DNA of 20,986 nt from Gp6-AA40 sp036742665 (GTDB lineage: Bacteria; Acidobacteriota; Vicinamibacteria; Vicinamibacterales; UBA2999). The DNA lies in NCBI GenBank assembly GCA_036742665.1, contig DAINQP010000095.1, positions 1 to 20,986 on the forward strand, read 5' to 3'. Both the position numbers and the translations under genes were made by a program. Below, one piece after another: positions 6,598-14,129 of this stretch; the first letter of the stretch is position 1, and each line of letters opens with the position of its first letter. The notes below the pieces were generated by a model. The model did not search any database. It was not told the DNA's origin and saw nothing but the letters and a program-made list of their open reading frames with translations.

Positions 6598-9500
6598 ATG
6601 TCCATGCGATCGCCACTCGTGCAGTTACTCACCGCGCGACGGTTCGCACCACTCTTCGTCACGCAGTTTCTCGGCGCGCTCAACGACAACCTGCTGAAGA
6701 GCGCGTTCGCGATCCTGGCGACCTTCAGGGTGGCAGAGCAGTCGGGCATGAACGCCGCGACGCTGGCGATGATCGCCAGCGCGCTGTTCATTGCGCCGTT
6801 CTTTCTGTTCTCCGGTGCATCGGGCACGCTGTCCGATCGCTTCGACAAGGCACTCATCGCCCGATCGGTGAAGATCGCCGAGATTGGCATCATGGCCCTC
6901 GGCGCGTGGGGACTTTGGCGCGGCAGCGTGCCAGCGCTGCTCACGACGCTCTTCTGCCTCGGCACGCACTCGACGGTATTCGGACCGATCAAATACGCGT
7001 TGTTGCCACAACACCTGGACCATCACGAGCTCGTCGCCGGCAACGCGCTGATCGAGGCGGGTACGTTCCTCGCGATCCTGGCTGGAACGATCATCGGCGG
7101 CAGCATCGCGCTGCTCGATAATGGCCCGCTGATCGTCGGCGGAATCGGCGTGGTCGGCGCGTTCGTCGGCTGGCTGTCCGCACGGCAGATTCCCACTGCG
7201 CCGCCGTCATTCGCGGGCGCGGCGCCGCGCATACGTCTGCTTCACGACACCATCGACGTCGTCTCGCACGTGACCAATCGACCGCAGCTCCTGCTGCCGA
7301 TTCTCGCGACGTCCTGGTTCTGGCTCTTCGCGTTCATCATCGTGTCCGGGCTGCCGGTGTTTGCCAAGGACGTGCTGTTCGGCAACGAGCAGGTCGTGAC
7401 GATGATGCTGGCGCTCTTTGCGGTTGGTGTTGGGGCCGGGTCGATCCTCGCGGAGAAGCTACTGCACGGAGAGGTCAGCGGCCGATTCGTTCCATGGTCG
7501 GCCGCGGTGATGGCGATCTTCGCGATCGATCTCCACTGGGCCAGCGCCAGCGTGCTGGCGACAGCGAACCTCGCAGGCGCCACGGCGTTCCTGGCCAGAC
7601 CCGGCAGCTGGCGCATCATTGTGGATGTGATCGGCATCGCGATGGCCGGCGGTCTGTTCACGGTACCGCTCTACGCGATCTTGCAGCACGAGAGCGAACC
7701 GAGCCATCGCTCTCGCGTGATTGCGGCCAACAACATCATCAACGCCTTGTTCATGACCGCGGCAACCGGCGCGGCGGCGCTGCTCTCCCAGCGTCTGACG
7801 ATGGGCGAGGTGTTTGCGCTGGTGGGTTTCACGACGTTTCCGGTCGCCGCCTACTCCGCGTGGGTCGTGCGTCGCTCGCTCTTCAAGAGCGTGATGCGCG
7901 TGATTCTGCGACTGCTGTATCGCGTCGAGGTCGAAGGCCTCGAGCACGCGCGAGCGGCGATGCCGCATGCGGTGATCGCCGCGAATCACGCATCGTTCCT
8001 CGACGGCCTGCTGCTCGGCGCGTTCCTGCCAGGCGATCCGATCTTCGCGGTTGACACCTTCATCGCGAAGCAGTGGTACGCCAGGCCGTTCCTCGCTGTG
8101 GTCAATGCGTTCCCCGTCGATCCGACCAATCCGCTGTCGATTCGCGCGATGATTCGCGCCGTCGAGGCCGGCTCGGCGTGCATCATCTTTCCCGAGGGGC
8201 GCATCACGACGACGGGCGGGCTGATGAAGGTCTACGAAGGTCCCGGCGTCATCGCCGAACGCACCAAGGCGGCACTGGTGATGGTGCGTATCGACGGCGC
8301 GGAATTCACGCCGTTCTCGCGCCTGGCAGGGAAAGTCCGTCAGCGGTGGTTTCCGCGTGTTCGGATCCGCATTCTTCCGCCGCGGCGTCTGACGTCGGCA
8401 GAAGGCATCACCGGCCGCGCCCGCCGCGCCGCGTTGCGCCGTGCGCTGCGCGACGAGATGGTGCAGACGATGTTCGCGACGGCGCCGATCGAGACGACGT
8501 TGTTCGATGCGTTGCTCCAGGCGCGTCAACATCATGGCAGCAGTCATCCGATTGCCGACGACATCGAGTTCAAGCCGCTCACGTATCGCGGGCTGATCAC
8601 AGCAAGCTACGCGCTCGGTGGCGTACTGGCACGGCGCACTGCTCATGGCGAACGAGTCGGCGTTCTGCTGCCGACGTCGCGCGCATCGGTCGTGACGTTC
8701 TTCGGCCTCCAGGCCGAGAGCCGCGTGCCGGCGATGCTCAACTTTTCGAGCGGTCCGGCCGCCGCGCAGTCGGCGTGCAAGGCCGCGCAGATAAAACTGG
8801 TGGTCACGGCGCGGAAGTTCGTTGAAAAGGCCAAGCTCGAGCCGATGGTGAACGCGCTGGCGACGGAGACGACAGTGCTCTATCTCGAAGACGTGCGCGG
8901 CGACATCGGAATGCTCGCGCGTCTTGGCGCGCTCGTTCGATCGCTGACGGCACGGCCGAATCGGCGCAGCGCCGCGCGCGCCCACGAACCCGCTGTGGTG
9001 CTCTTTACGTCCGGTTCGGAGGGCACACCGAAAGGCGTCGTGTTGAGCCATCGCAACCTGTTGGCGAATCGCCATCAGCTCGGGGCAGTCGTGGACTTCA
9101 ATCCGAGCGACATCGTCTTCAACGCGCTGCCGGTGTTCCACAGCTTCGGGTTGACCGGTGGACTGCTGCTGCCCCTGCTTGCCGGTGTGCGCGTGTTCCT
9201 CTATCCGTCGCCGCTGCACTACCGCACGGTGCCGGAGCTGGCCTACGGCGTGAACGCGACGATCCTGTTCGGCACGGACACGTTCCTGGCCGGCTACGCG
9301 CGCGTGGCCGACAACTACGACTTCTATTCGGTCCGCTACGTGTTTGCCGGCGCCGAGCGAGTGAAGCCTGAGACGCGGCGCGTGTGGTCGGAGAAGTTCG
9401 GCATCCGCGTCCTCGAGGGCTATGGCGCAACCGAGACTGCGCCGGCGCTGGCGGTGAACACGCCGATGCACTTCAAGGCGGGCACCGTCGGACGTCTGTT

Positions 9501-10020
9501 GCCTGGCATCGAGCATCGGGTCGAGACCGTCGAAGGCATCACCGACGGCGGACGTCTGTTCGTCCGGGGTCCGAACGTCATGCTCGGCTACCTGCGCGCG
9601 GAGAATCCCGGTGTCCTCGATCCGCCGAAACACGGTTGGTACGACACAGGCGACATCGTGCAGTTCGACGCCGAGGGCTTCGTCACGATCAAGGGCCGGG
9701 CGAAGCGGTTCGCCAAGGTCGCTGGTGAAATGGTGCCGCTCGGCGCGGTCGAAGATCTCGTCGCCCGGGTGTGGCCGTCAGCGATGCACGCGGTGGTGAC
9801 CATCCCCGACGCGAAACGCGGCGAGCAGCTCGTGCTCATCACCGATCAGGCTGACGCCGCTCGCGCACCGCTGGCGTCCGCCGCACGCGAAGCCGGGCTA
9901 CCGGAGATCTTCATCCCGCGCGCAATCGTGCCCGTCCCGAAGGTTCCGATTCTTGGAACAGGGAAGATCGATTACGTCAGCGCAGGGAAGATGGCGGCAG
10001 ACATGGCCGCCGCTTCTTAG
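6598..10020 (+). CDS. aas: LplT-PlsC-AMP ligase fusion: lysophospholipid transporter / acyltransferase / acyl-ACP synthetase
   Basis: An 1140-residue three-part membrane protein. Residues 1-425 form a major-facilitator transporter like LplT, starting with FAPLFVTQFLGALNDNLLKSAF, which flips lysophospholipid inward. Residues about 435-620 are a PlsC-type acyltransferase with NHASFLD (463-469, the HX4D site) and FPEGR (531-535). Residues about 635-1135 are an acyl-activating enzyme with TSGSEGTPKG (804-813), GYGATET (941-947), YDTGD (1015-1019) and Lys1123 in GTGKIDY. In E. coli LplT and Aas are separate neighbours that re-acylate lysophosphatidylethanolamine; here they are one chain, a layout also known elsewhere. 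GAGGAG at 6588-6593 supports the ATG at 6598, though an in-frame ATG at 6604 is better spaced. Control by the upstream TetR is likely. All key residues looked for are present. Confidence 0.93.
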   Translation: MSMRSPLVQLLTARRFAPLFVTQFLGALNDNLLKSAFAILATFRVAEQSGMNAATLAMIASALFIAPFFLFSGASGTLSDRFDKALIARSVKIAEIGIMALGAWGLWRGSVPALLTTLFCLGTHSTVFGPIKYALLPQHLDHHELVAGNALIEAGTFLAILAGTIIGGSIALLDNGPLIVGGIGVVGAFVGWLSARQIPTAPPSFAGAAPRIRLLHDTIDVVSHVTNRPQLLLPILATSWFWLFAFIIVSGLPVFAKDVLFGNEQVVTMMLALFAVGVGAGSILAEKLLHGEVSGRFVPWSAAVMAIFAIDLHWASASVLATANLAGATAFLARPGSWRIIVDVIGIAMAGGLFTVPLYAILQHESEPSHRSRVIAANNIINALFMTAATGAAALLSQRLTMGEVFALVGFTTFPVAAYSAWVVRRSLFKSVMRVILRLLYRVEVEGLEHARAAMPHAVIAANHASFLDGLLLGAFLPGDPIFAVDTFIAKQWYARPFLAVVNAFPVDPTNPLSIRAMIRAVEAGSACIIFPEGRITTTGGLMKVYEGPGVIAERTKAALVMVRIDGAEFTPFSRLAGKVRQRWFPRVRIRILPPRRLTSAEGITGRARRAALRRALRDEMVQTMFATAPIETTLFDALLQARQHHGSSHPIADDIEFKPLTYRGLITASYALGGVLARRTAHGERVGVLLPTSRASVVTFFGLQAESRVPAMLNFSSGPAAAQSACKAAQIKLVVTARKFVEKAKLEPMVNALATETTVLYLEDVRGDIGMLARLGALVRSLTARPNRRSAARAHEPAVVLFTSGSEGTPKGVVLSHRNLLANRHQLGAVVDFNPSDIVFNALPVFHSFGLTGGLLLPLLAGVRVFLYPSPLHYRTVPELAYGVNATILFGTDTFLAGYARVADNYDFYSVRYVFAGAERVKPETRRVWSEKFGIRVLEGYGATETAPALAVNTPMHFKAGTVGRLLPGIEHRVETVEGITDGGRLFVRGPNVMLGYLRAENPGVLDPPKHGWYDTGDIVQFDAEGFVTIKGRAKRFAKVAGEMVPLGAVEDLVARVWPSAMHAVVTIPDAKRGEQLVLITDQADAARAPLASAAREAGLPEIFIPRAIVPVPKVPILGTGKIDYVSAGKMAADMAAAS

Positions 10021-10024
10021 GAAT

Positions 10025-10045
10025 GGACCGCGGACCACGGACCAG
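10025..10045. repeat. Short tandem repeat, three 7-bp units
   Basis: GGACCGC, GGACCAC and GGACCAG lie head to tail just after the stop codon of the fusion gene. The units share GGACC. It is short and may be a remnant of a longer intergenic array; no function is visible. Confidence 0.5.
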
Positions 10046-10049
10046 GGCT

Positions 10050-10187
10050 TCAATCTCTCTCCCGGGCACCACGCTGCTCGGCCAGCCAACGATCGCTCAC
10101 CGGGTCCACATCAACCCGTGAGCGCCACCAGCGCCACGACTGTCTGACGATCAGAAATGCGAGCAGGCTTCCGGTGAAGTACATCAT
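10050..10187 (-). CDS. Possible small membrane ORF or decayed gene end
   Basis: A 45-codon stretch from an ATG at 10187. It reads MMYFTGSLLAFLIVRQSWRW, one hydrophobic helix followed by aromatic and basic residues, then an acidic/basic tail ending QRGARERD. The composition looks protein-like, but there is no ribosome site. The frame continues upstream into the secretion-ATPase remnant, so it may be the tail of a larger broken gene and not a true small gene. I do not recognise the family. Confidence 0.25.
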   Translation of the reverse strand: MMYFTGSLLAFLIVRQSWRWWRSRVDVDPVSDRWLAEQRGARERD

Positions 10188-10304
10188 GGTCCGATCGAAT
10201 GATCGCAACGCTCGTACCGATGTCAAACTCAGCAGTGATCGGGTGTTCCGGCGTTTGGCCGAGCTCCCAACAGGACAGGACCGTATTCCCGCTGACAACC
10301 ACCA

Positions 10305-10473
10305 AGAAACTTCGTCGATGCGAAAGCGGATGCGCAGGTGGGTTGGTCGGCTCGATGTGATGTCGCTGGCGCGGTCACCGACGCCTCTCGCCAGAATGCG
10401 ATCGACGATCGACGAGGTGAATTTCTGCGTGTTCCGATCCTGCAGATCGAGCTGCAGACCAGGTTTGCGCGGT
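10305..10473 (-). pseudogene. Remnant of a GspE/PilB-type secretion ATPase
   Basis: The minus strand just past the stop of the ExeA-like gene encodes IVDRILARGVGDRASDI and then THLRIRFRID, which match the pattern ASDIHIEP...LRIRFRIDG of type II secretion and type IV pilus ATPases. The missing HIEPT is present in another frame (CAC ATC GAG CCG ACC, complement of 10345-10359), as if one base was lost and the frame later restored. After RIDEV a third shift leads to LVVVSG. Walker A and B regions and the rest of the protein are absent. So only about 55 codons of the N-terminal subdomain survive, with at least two frameshifts. It lies where a secretion partner of the ExeA-like ATPase would be expected. 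The remaining sequence of 10021-10473 holds no other intact gene. Confidence 0.5.
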
Positions 10474-12108
10474 TTAGCGCGTTGCGGTGCTGACGAACGG
10501 CTCGACTCGCGCATCGGGGAAACCGAGCTGCGAGCGAAGCGCGGCGAGATCGCGAGTGGCGTCCTGCTCGGTCGCGTAGTCGCCGACCATCACCCCCACG
10601 ATGCGGCCACTCTGGCCCAGATTCAACTCGATTGCACGAGCGTTGTGGCCCGTGTTCGTCAGTTGCTGGGCGAGGCGCTCGGCGCGCGTCAACGTCTGAA
10701 ACGACGCGACCTGGATCGCAAAACGCGGGACGATGGCGGCGAATGTCACCGCGACTTTCTTGGGAGGCGGCGGGAATCTCAGGTCGGGGACATCGCTGGC
10801 GGCCTGCACACGCGCGTAGGCGAACATGACACCGATAGCCACGAGTGCGATCAGTACAACCGCGCCGACCAGCATCCACCCTCGCGCGATGCCATCATTC
10901 GTTGCGGAATGATCGGTGCTTTCGGACGCGAAGTCGGCGAGCAGCTCGCGGTCGCGATCTGGTCGCGGCACCGGAATCGCCCTTCTCGTCATGGTCGCGA
11001 TCACGACAGGTTCTGCCGGCGGCAGCGCTGACAATGCAGCCTTGCGCGCGGGCACCTTGTCCGATTCGAGCGCGAGGGCTCTGGGCAGATCGAAGGTAGA
11101 AACCTGTGGTGATGCGGGCGCCTTCGATTCTGATGCGGGAGTGAGCGGTTCGGCAGCACCGATCTCGAGCCCGAGATCACGCATCGCGTCGCATATGAAG
11201 TTCGGCTCGATTCGTGTGACACGCGCGGTGAAGCCGTGTTGGAGCGCGCGATCGCAGATCAAGTTGATCAATCGTGGCGTGCCACCCGAGGCTTCATACA
11301 CGGCGTCAAACGCCCCGGGCGCGAACTCGACCTGGGCGTTGCCCTCGCTGGCGACGCGAAGACGATGCTGAATGTAGTCGGCGACGCCCTCGCGCTTCAG
11401 CGGTGTCAGCTCGCACCGCACCGAGACGCGCTGATCGACTTGCCGCATCTCCTGCAGTTTGAGGTGCGTGCGCAGCTCGGGCTGTCCGACGAGCACGACC
11501 TGCAGCAGCTTCTCGCGTCCTTCGAGGTCCGACAGAATCCGGATTTCTTCGAGCAGCGGCAGCGGCAAGTTCTGGGCTTCGTCGATGATCAGCACCGCGA
11601 ACGCCTGCAGCGGGACGAGGGAGTCGAGGAACTCGTACAGCGGATAGCTCAGGTCAGGTCGCGACGCGCCGTTCAGGGCGCCCCGTTTCAAGTCGGCGAC
11701 CGACACCACGCCGAAGTCCACCAGCAGCATCTTCAGCAGGTCTTCGCGCGAAACGAATGGATCGGGCACGAAGGCACTGAACGTCCGGCGATCAAGCTGC
11801 TGCAACACCGATCGAGTCAGTGTGGTCTTACCCGTGCCGATCTCGCCGGTCAGTGTGATGAGGCCTTCGCGGCGGCGAATGCCACTGAGTAGCTCTTCGA
11901 ACGCGGGCGCATGCTCGGGGCTCCGGAAGAGGAACCGCGGATCGGCTGACAGGCTGAAGGCTTTTTCCTTGAGACCGTAGTACGGCTCATAGGTCAGTGA
12001 GAAGAGGCCGGACGAGGAGGCGGGCGCGACAACCGGGCGCTGTGCGTCCTCGGCGGCCACGGACCGGGGGACACGTCCGCCGAACGGCATCAAGGAATGC
12101 TGACTCAC
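10474..12108 (-). CDS. ExeA/GspA-like AAA+ ATPase with C-terminal SPOR domain
   Basis: A 544-residue membrane ATPase. The conserved region begins at YEPYYGLKEKAFSLSADPRFLF (about 40-61), as in ExeA/GspA proteins that help assemble the type II secretin through peptidoglycan. Walker A is GEIGTGKT (88-95), Walker B LIIDEAQ (173-179), and a sensor-like VLVGQPEL lies at 205-212. A proline-rich linker leads to a membrane helix at 410-430. A periplasmic SPOR domain (461-537, RFAIQVASFQTLTRAERLAQQL) should bind denuded peptidoglycan strands. The GTG start at 12108 makes the N-terminus about 38 residues longer than usual; an in-frame ATG at 12090 is an alternative and neither has a clear ribosome site. 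A broken secretion-ATPase remnant follows, so its original partners may be lost here or encoded elsewhere. Confidence 0.88.
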   Translation of the reverse strand: MSQHSLMPFGGRVPRSVAAEDAQRPVVAPASSSGLFSLTYEPYYGLKEKAFSLSADPRFLFRSPEHAPAFEELLSGIRRREGLITLTGEIGTGKTTLTRSVLQQLDRRTFSAFVPDPFVSREDLLKMLLVDFGVVSVADLKRGALNGASRPDLSYPLYEFLDSLVPLQAFAVLIIDEAQNLPLPLLEEIRILSDLEGREKLLQVVLVGQPELRTHLKLQEMRQVDQRVSVRCELTPLKREGVADYIQHRLRVASEGNAQVEFAPGAFDAVYEASGGTPRLINLICDRALQHGFTARVTRIEPNFICDAMRDLGLEIGAAEPLTPASESKAPASPQVSTFDLPRALALESDKVPARKAALSALPPAEPVVIATMTRRAIPVPRPDRDRELLADFASESTDHSATNDGIARGWMLVGAVVLIALVAIGVMFAYARVQAASDVPDLRFPPPPKKVAVTFAAIVPRFAIQVASFQTLTRAERLAQQLTNTGHNARAIELNLGQSGRIVGVMVGDYATEQDATRDLAALRSQLGFPDARVEPFVSTATR

Positions 12109-12210
12109 CGTGTGCGACTATCGGTCGGAACGCGCTGAAACTGTCGCTATAGCGGCGGAAACCGTGCAAGGCCGGGAAGGGCGGGACAATGGGGCGCCGG
12201 TTGCACAGTT

Positions 12211-13398
12211 TTATCGGCCAAAGATGATGCGCTCGCTTTCAAACAACGTGGCGGTGATGCGCAGGAGGGTCGCCGCCGCGACGATTGAGATGCCGGCGGA
12301 GATCAGGAACGCGTTCACCGCCGGCGTTTGTCCGCCCAGCACGTTGGTGAGGAGCACGTAGGGACCCAGCATCGGCATCGCGTACATCCACGGCGCGTTG
12401 CCGAGCGGGTACAGCGCGCCGAGCACGCCGGGGATCATCGGCAACAGCACCAGGACGCCCATGTAACTTTGCGCTTCCTTGAACGATCGGGCGAGCGTCG
12501 CCACGGTAGATTGCAGTGCGGCCGAGAACAGACACATCGGCAGGGCGGCACCGATGATGCCGGTGATGTGCTCGGGTCCGATGCGGAATCTGATCCCCAT
12601 CTCTTCGAGCGGCAGGAATCGTGGCAGGTTTGCGCACAGCACCGTGGTCAGCGCCGTGCTGGCCATCGCGGCAAGCGCCGCAGCCAGCCACTTGCCGGCG
12701 ACAAACACCAGGCGCGGCGCCGGATTGACGAGCAGCGGCTCGAGCGAACCGCGCTCGCGTTCGCCCGCGGTCGAATCCGTGGCGATCTGCATGCCGCCGA
12801 CAAAGCCCGCCATGATGATGAACATGGGGATGAACGTGAGGATCTGCGAGGCGCGCTGCTGCGCCGTCGAGACCTCGATGTCCTCGAGGACGAGCGGTTG
12901 CGACGCCGCTGGACTCACGCCGCGTGCGATCAGTCGCAGGCTGCCGATCTCTGAGCCGTATTGCTGAAGTAGACGGCGCACACGTTCCACCGTCGGGCGA
13001 GCATCGTTACGCGAACTGTCGGCAACGATCTGCAACACCGCCGGCTTCGATTGGTTGAAGGTCTCCGCGAAGTCCTTGGGGATGATGATCGTCAGCTCTT
13101 CTTCCTGGTTGCGCACCGCCGCTTCGGGGTTCTTCGGGCCTTCGACGATCTGCACACCGGATTGCTGTGTCAACCACTCGACCAGCGTGGGTGCGTACTG
13201 CATGCCGACGACCGGAACGCGGACCTGCTCGGACTCGCGCTGGCGATCGGCGACGCGGTTCATCATGAAGCCGATAATCAGCGGGCCGATCGACACGCTG
13301 AAGACGATCGACCACAACGCCCGCCGATCGCGCAACGAGTCCTTGAGCTCTTTGCGCACGACAATAACGATCTGCCGGAGGCTTCGTCCGACGCTCAC
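12211..13398 (-). CDS. natB: ABC-2 type transporter permease (NatB-like)
   Basis: A 395-residue inner-membrane permease of the NatB/ABC-2 type. An N-terminal KELKDSLRDRRALW coupling segment precedes the first helix (about 28-48). A large extracytoplasmic loop (50-185) follows, then about five or six helices from 186 to 385. The ERERGSLEPLLVNP stretch (213-226) is a hallmark of this family. The GTG start at 13398 overlaps the stop of the ATPase gene by 4 nt, so translation is probably coupled and the two make one exporter. NatAB of Bacillus exports sodium, but related pairs move drugs, lipids or peptides, so the substrate is open. It is the last gene of a three-gene operon; 102 nt separate it from the ExeA-like gene. 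Confidence 0.9.
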   Translation of the reverse strand: MSVGRSLRQIVIVVRKELKDSLRDRRALWSIVFSVSIGPLIIGFMMNRVADRQRESEQVRVPVVGMQYAPTLVEWLTQQSGVQIVEGPKNPEAAVRNQEEELTIIIPKDFAETFNQSKPAVLQIVADSSRNDARPTVERVRRLLQQYGSEIGSLRLIARGVSPAASQPLVLEDIEVSTAQQRASQILTFIPMFIIMAGFVGGMQIATDSTAGERERGSLEPLLVNPAPRLVFVAGKWLAAALAAMASTALTTVLCANLPRFLPLEEMGIRFRIGPEHITGIIGAALPMCLFSAALQSTVATLARSFKEAQSYMGVLVLLPMIPGVLGALYPLGNAPWMYAMPMLGPYVLLTNVLGGQTPAVNAFLISAGISIVAAATLLRITATLFESERIIFGR

Positions 13399-14129
13399 TC
13401 GCGTGCTCCCTGGTCGGCGCTGGCAAGCGCCACGAAGGCGTCCTCGAGATTGTCCTGACCGGTGTGGCGACGCAGATCGTCCGGTGTACCGCGGCCGACG
13501 ACCTGGCCATGCGCGATGACCACGATCGAGTCACAGAGCGCAGACACTTCCTGCATCACGTGGCTCGAGAACACCACGCAGCGGCCTTCCTCCTTGAGAC
13601 GACGCACGATGGTGCGCACGGCGCGGGTGCTCATCACGTCGAGGCCATTTGTCGGCTCGTCGAGCAGCACGTTCTGCGGGTTGTGGACGAGGGCGCGGGC
13701 GAGTCCAACTTTGGTGCGCTCGCCATGCGAGAAGCCGGCTGTTCGCCGATCTGCGATCGCATTCATGTCGAGCAGGTCGAGGAGTTGCTTGGTGCGTTGT
13801 CTGAGCGCCGCACCGCTGATGCCGTGCAGCTCGCCGAAGTATTCGACATGTTCGCGCGCCGTGAGTCGCGGATACAGGCCGAAGCCGTCGGGCAATACGC
13901 CGAGCCGACCCTGGGCGTCGTGCGGGTTGGCGATCGCATCGATGTCATCGATCCTGACGCTGCCGCTGTCCGGTCTCATGACCGCATACAGCATCCGCAA
14001 CGTCGTCGTCTTGCCGGCGCCATTGGGTCCGAGGATTCCCGTGATCGCGCCGTTCTCGGCGCTGAACGTCACGCCGTTCACCGCGGTCACTGAGCCGAAC
14101 TGTTTCCGGAGCTGTTCGACTCGGATCAT
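13395..14129 (-). CDS. natA: ABC transporter ATP-binding protein (NatA-like)
   Basis: A 244-residue ATPase that would power the NatB-like permease next to it. Walker A is GPNGAGKT (34-41), the signature region FSHGERTKVGLARAL (133-147), Walker B LLDEPTNGLD (155-164) and the switch histidine H190 in FSSHVMQE. The ABC signature reads SHGE in place of SGGQ, a variant seen in this subgroup. The ATG at 14129 starts directly at the conserved IRVEQLRKQFG and overlaps the stop codon of the upstream hydrolase gene by 4 nt; the open frame extends further upstream but only inside that gene. Its own stop overlaps the permease start. This tight packing implies equal expression of the three genes. Confidence 0.94.
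   Translation of the reverse strand: MIRVEQLRKQFGSVTAVNGVTFSAENGAITGILGPNGAGKTTTLRMLYAVMRPDSGSVRIDDIDAIANPHDAQGRLGVLPDGFGLYPRLTAREHVEYFGELHGISGAALRQRTKQLLDLLDMNAIADRRTAGFSHGERTKVGLARALVHNPQNVLLDEPTNGLDVMSTRAVRTIVRRLKEEGRCVVFSSHVMQEVSALCDSIVVIAHGQVVGRGTPDDLRRHTGQDNLEDAFVALASADQGARE

Noticed and set aside
7459..9633. Long minus-strand reading frame of 724 codons
   Set aside because: It lies wholly inside the LplT-PlsC-ligase gene and is rich in Arg, His and Gln without any domain, as expected for the antisense frame of a GC-rich gene.
10174..11031. Plus-strand frame of 285 codons
   Set aside because: It crosses the decayed region and the SPOR end of the ExeA-like gene and has only low-complexity Arg/Asp/His sequence.
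11236..11892. Plus-strand frame of 218 codons
   Set aside because: Antisense of the AAA+ domain of the ExeA-like gene.
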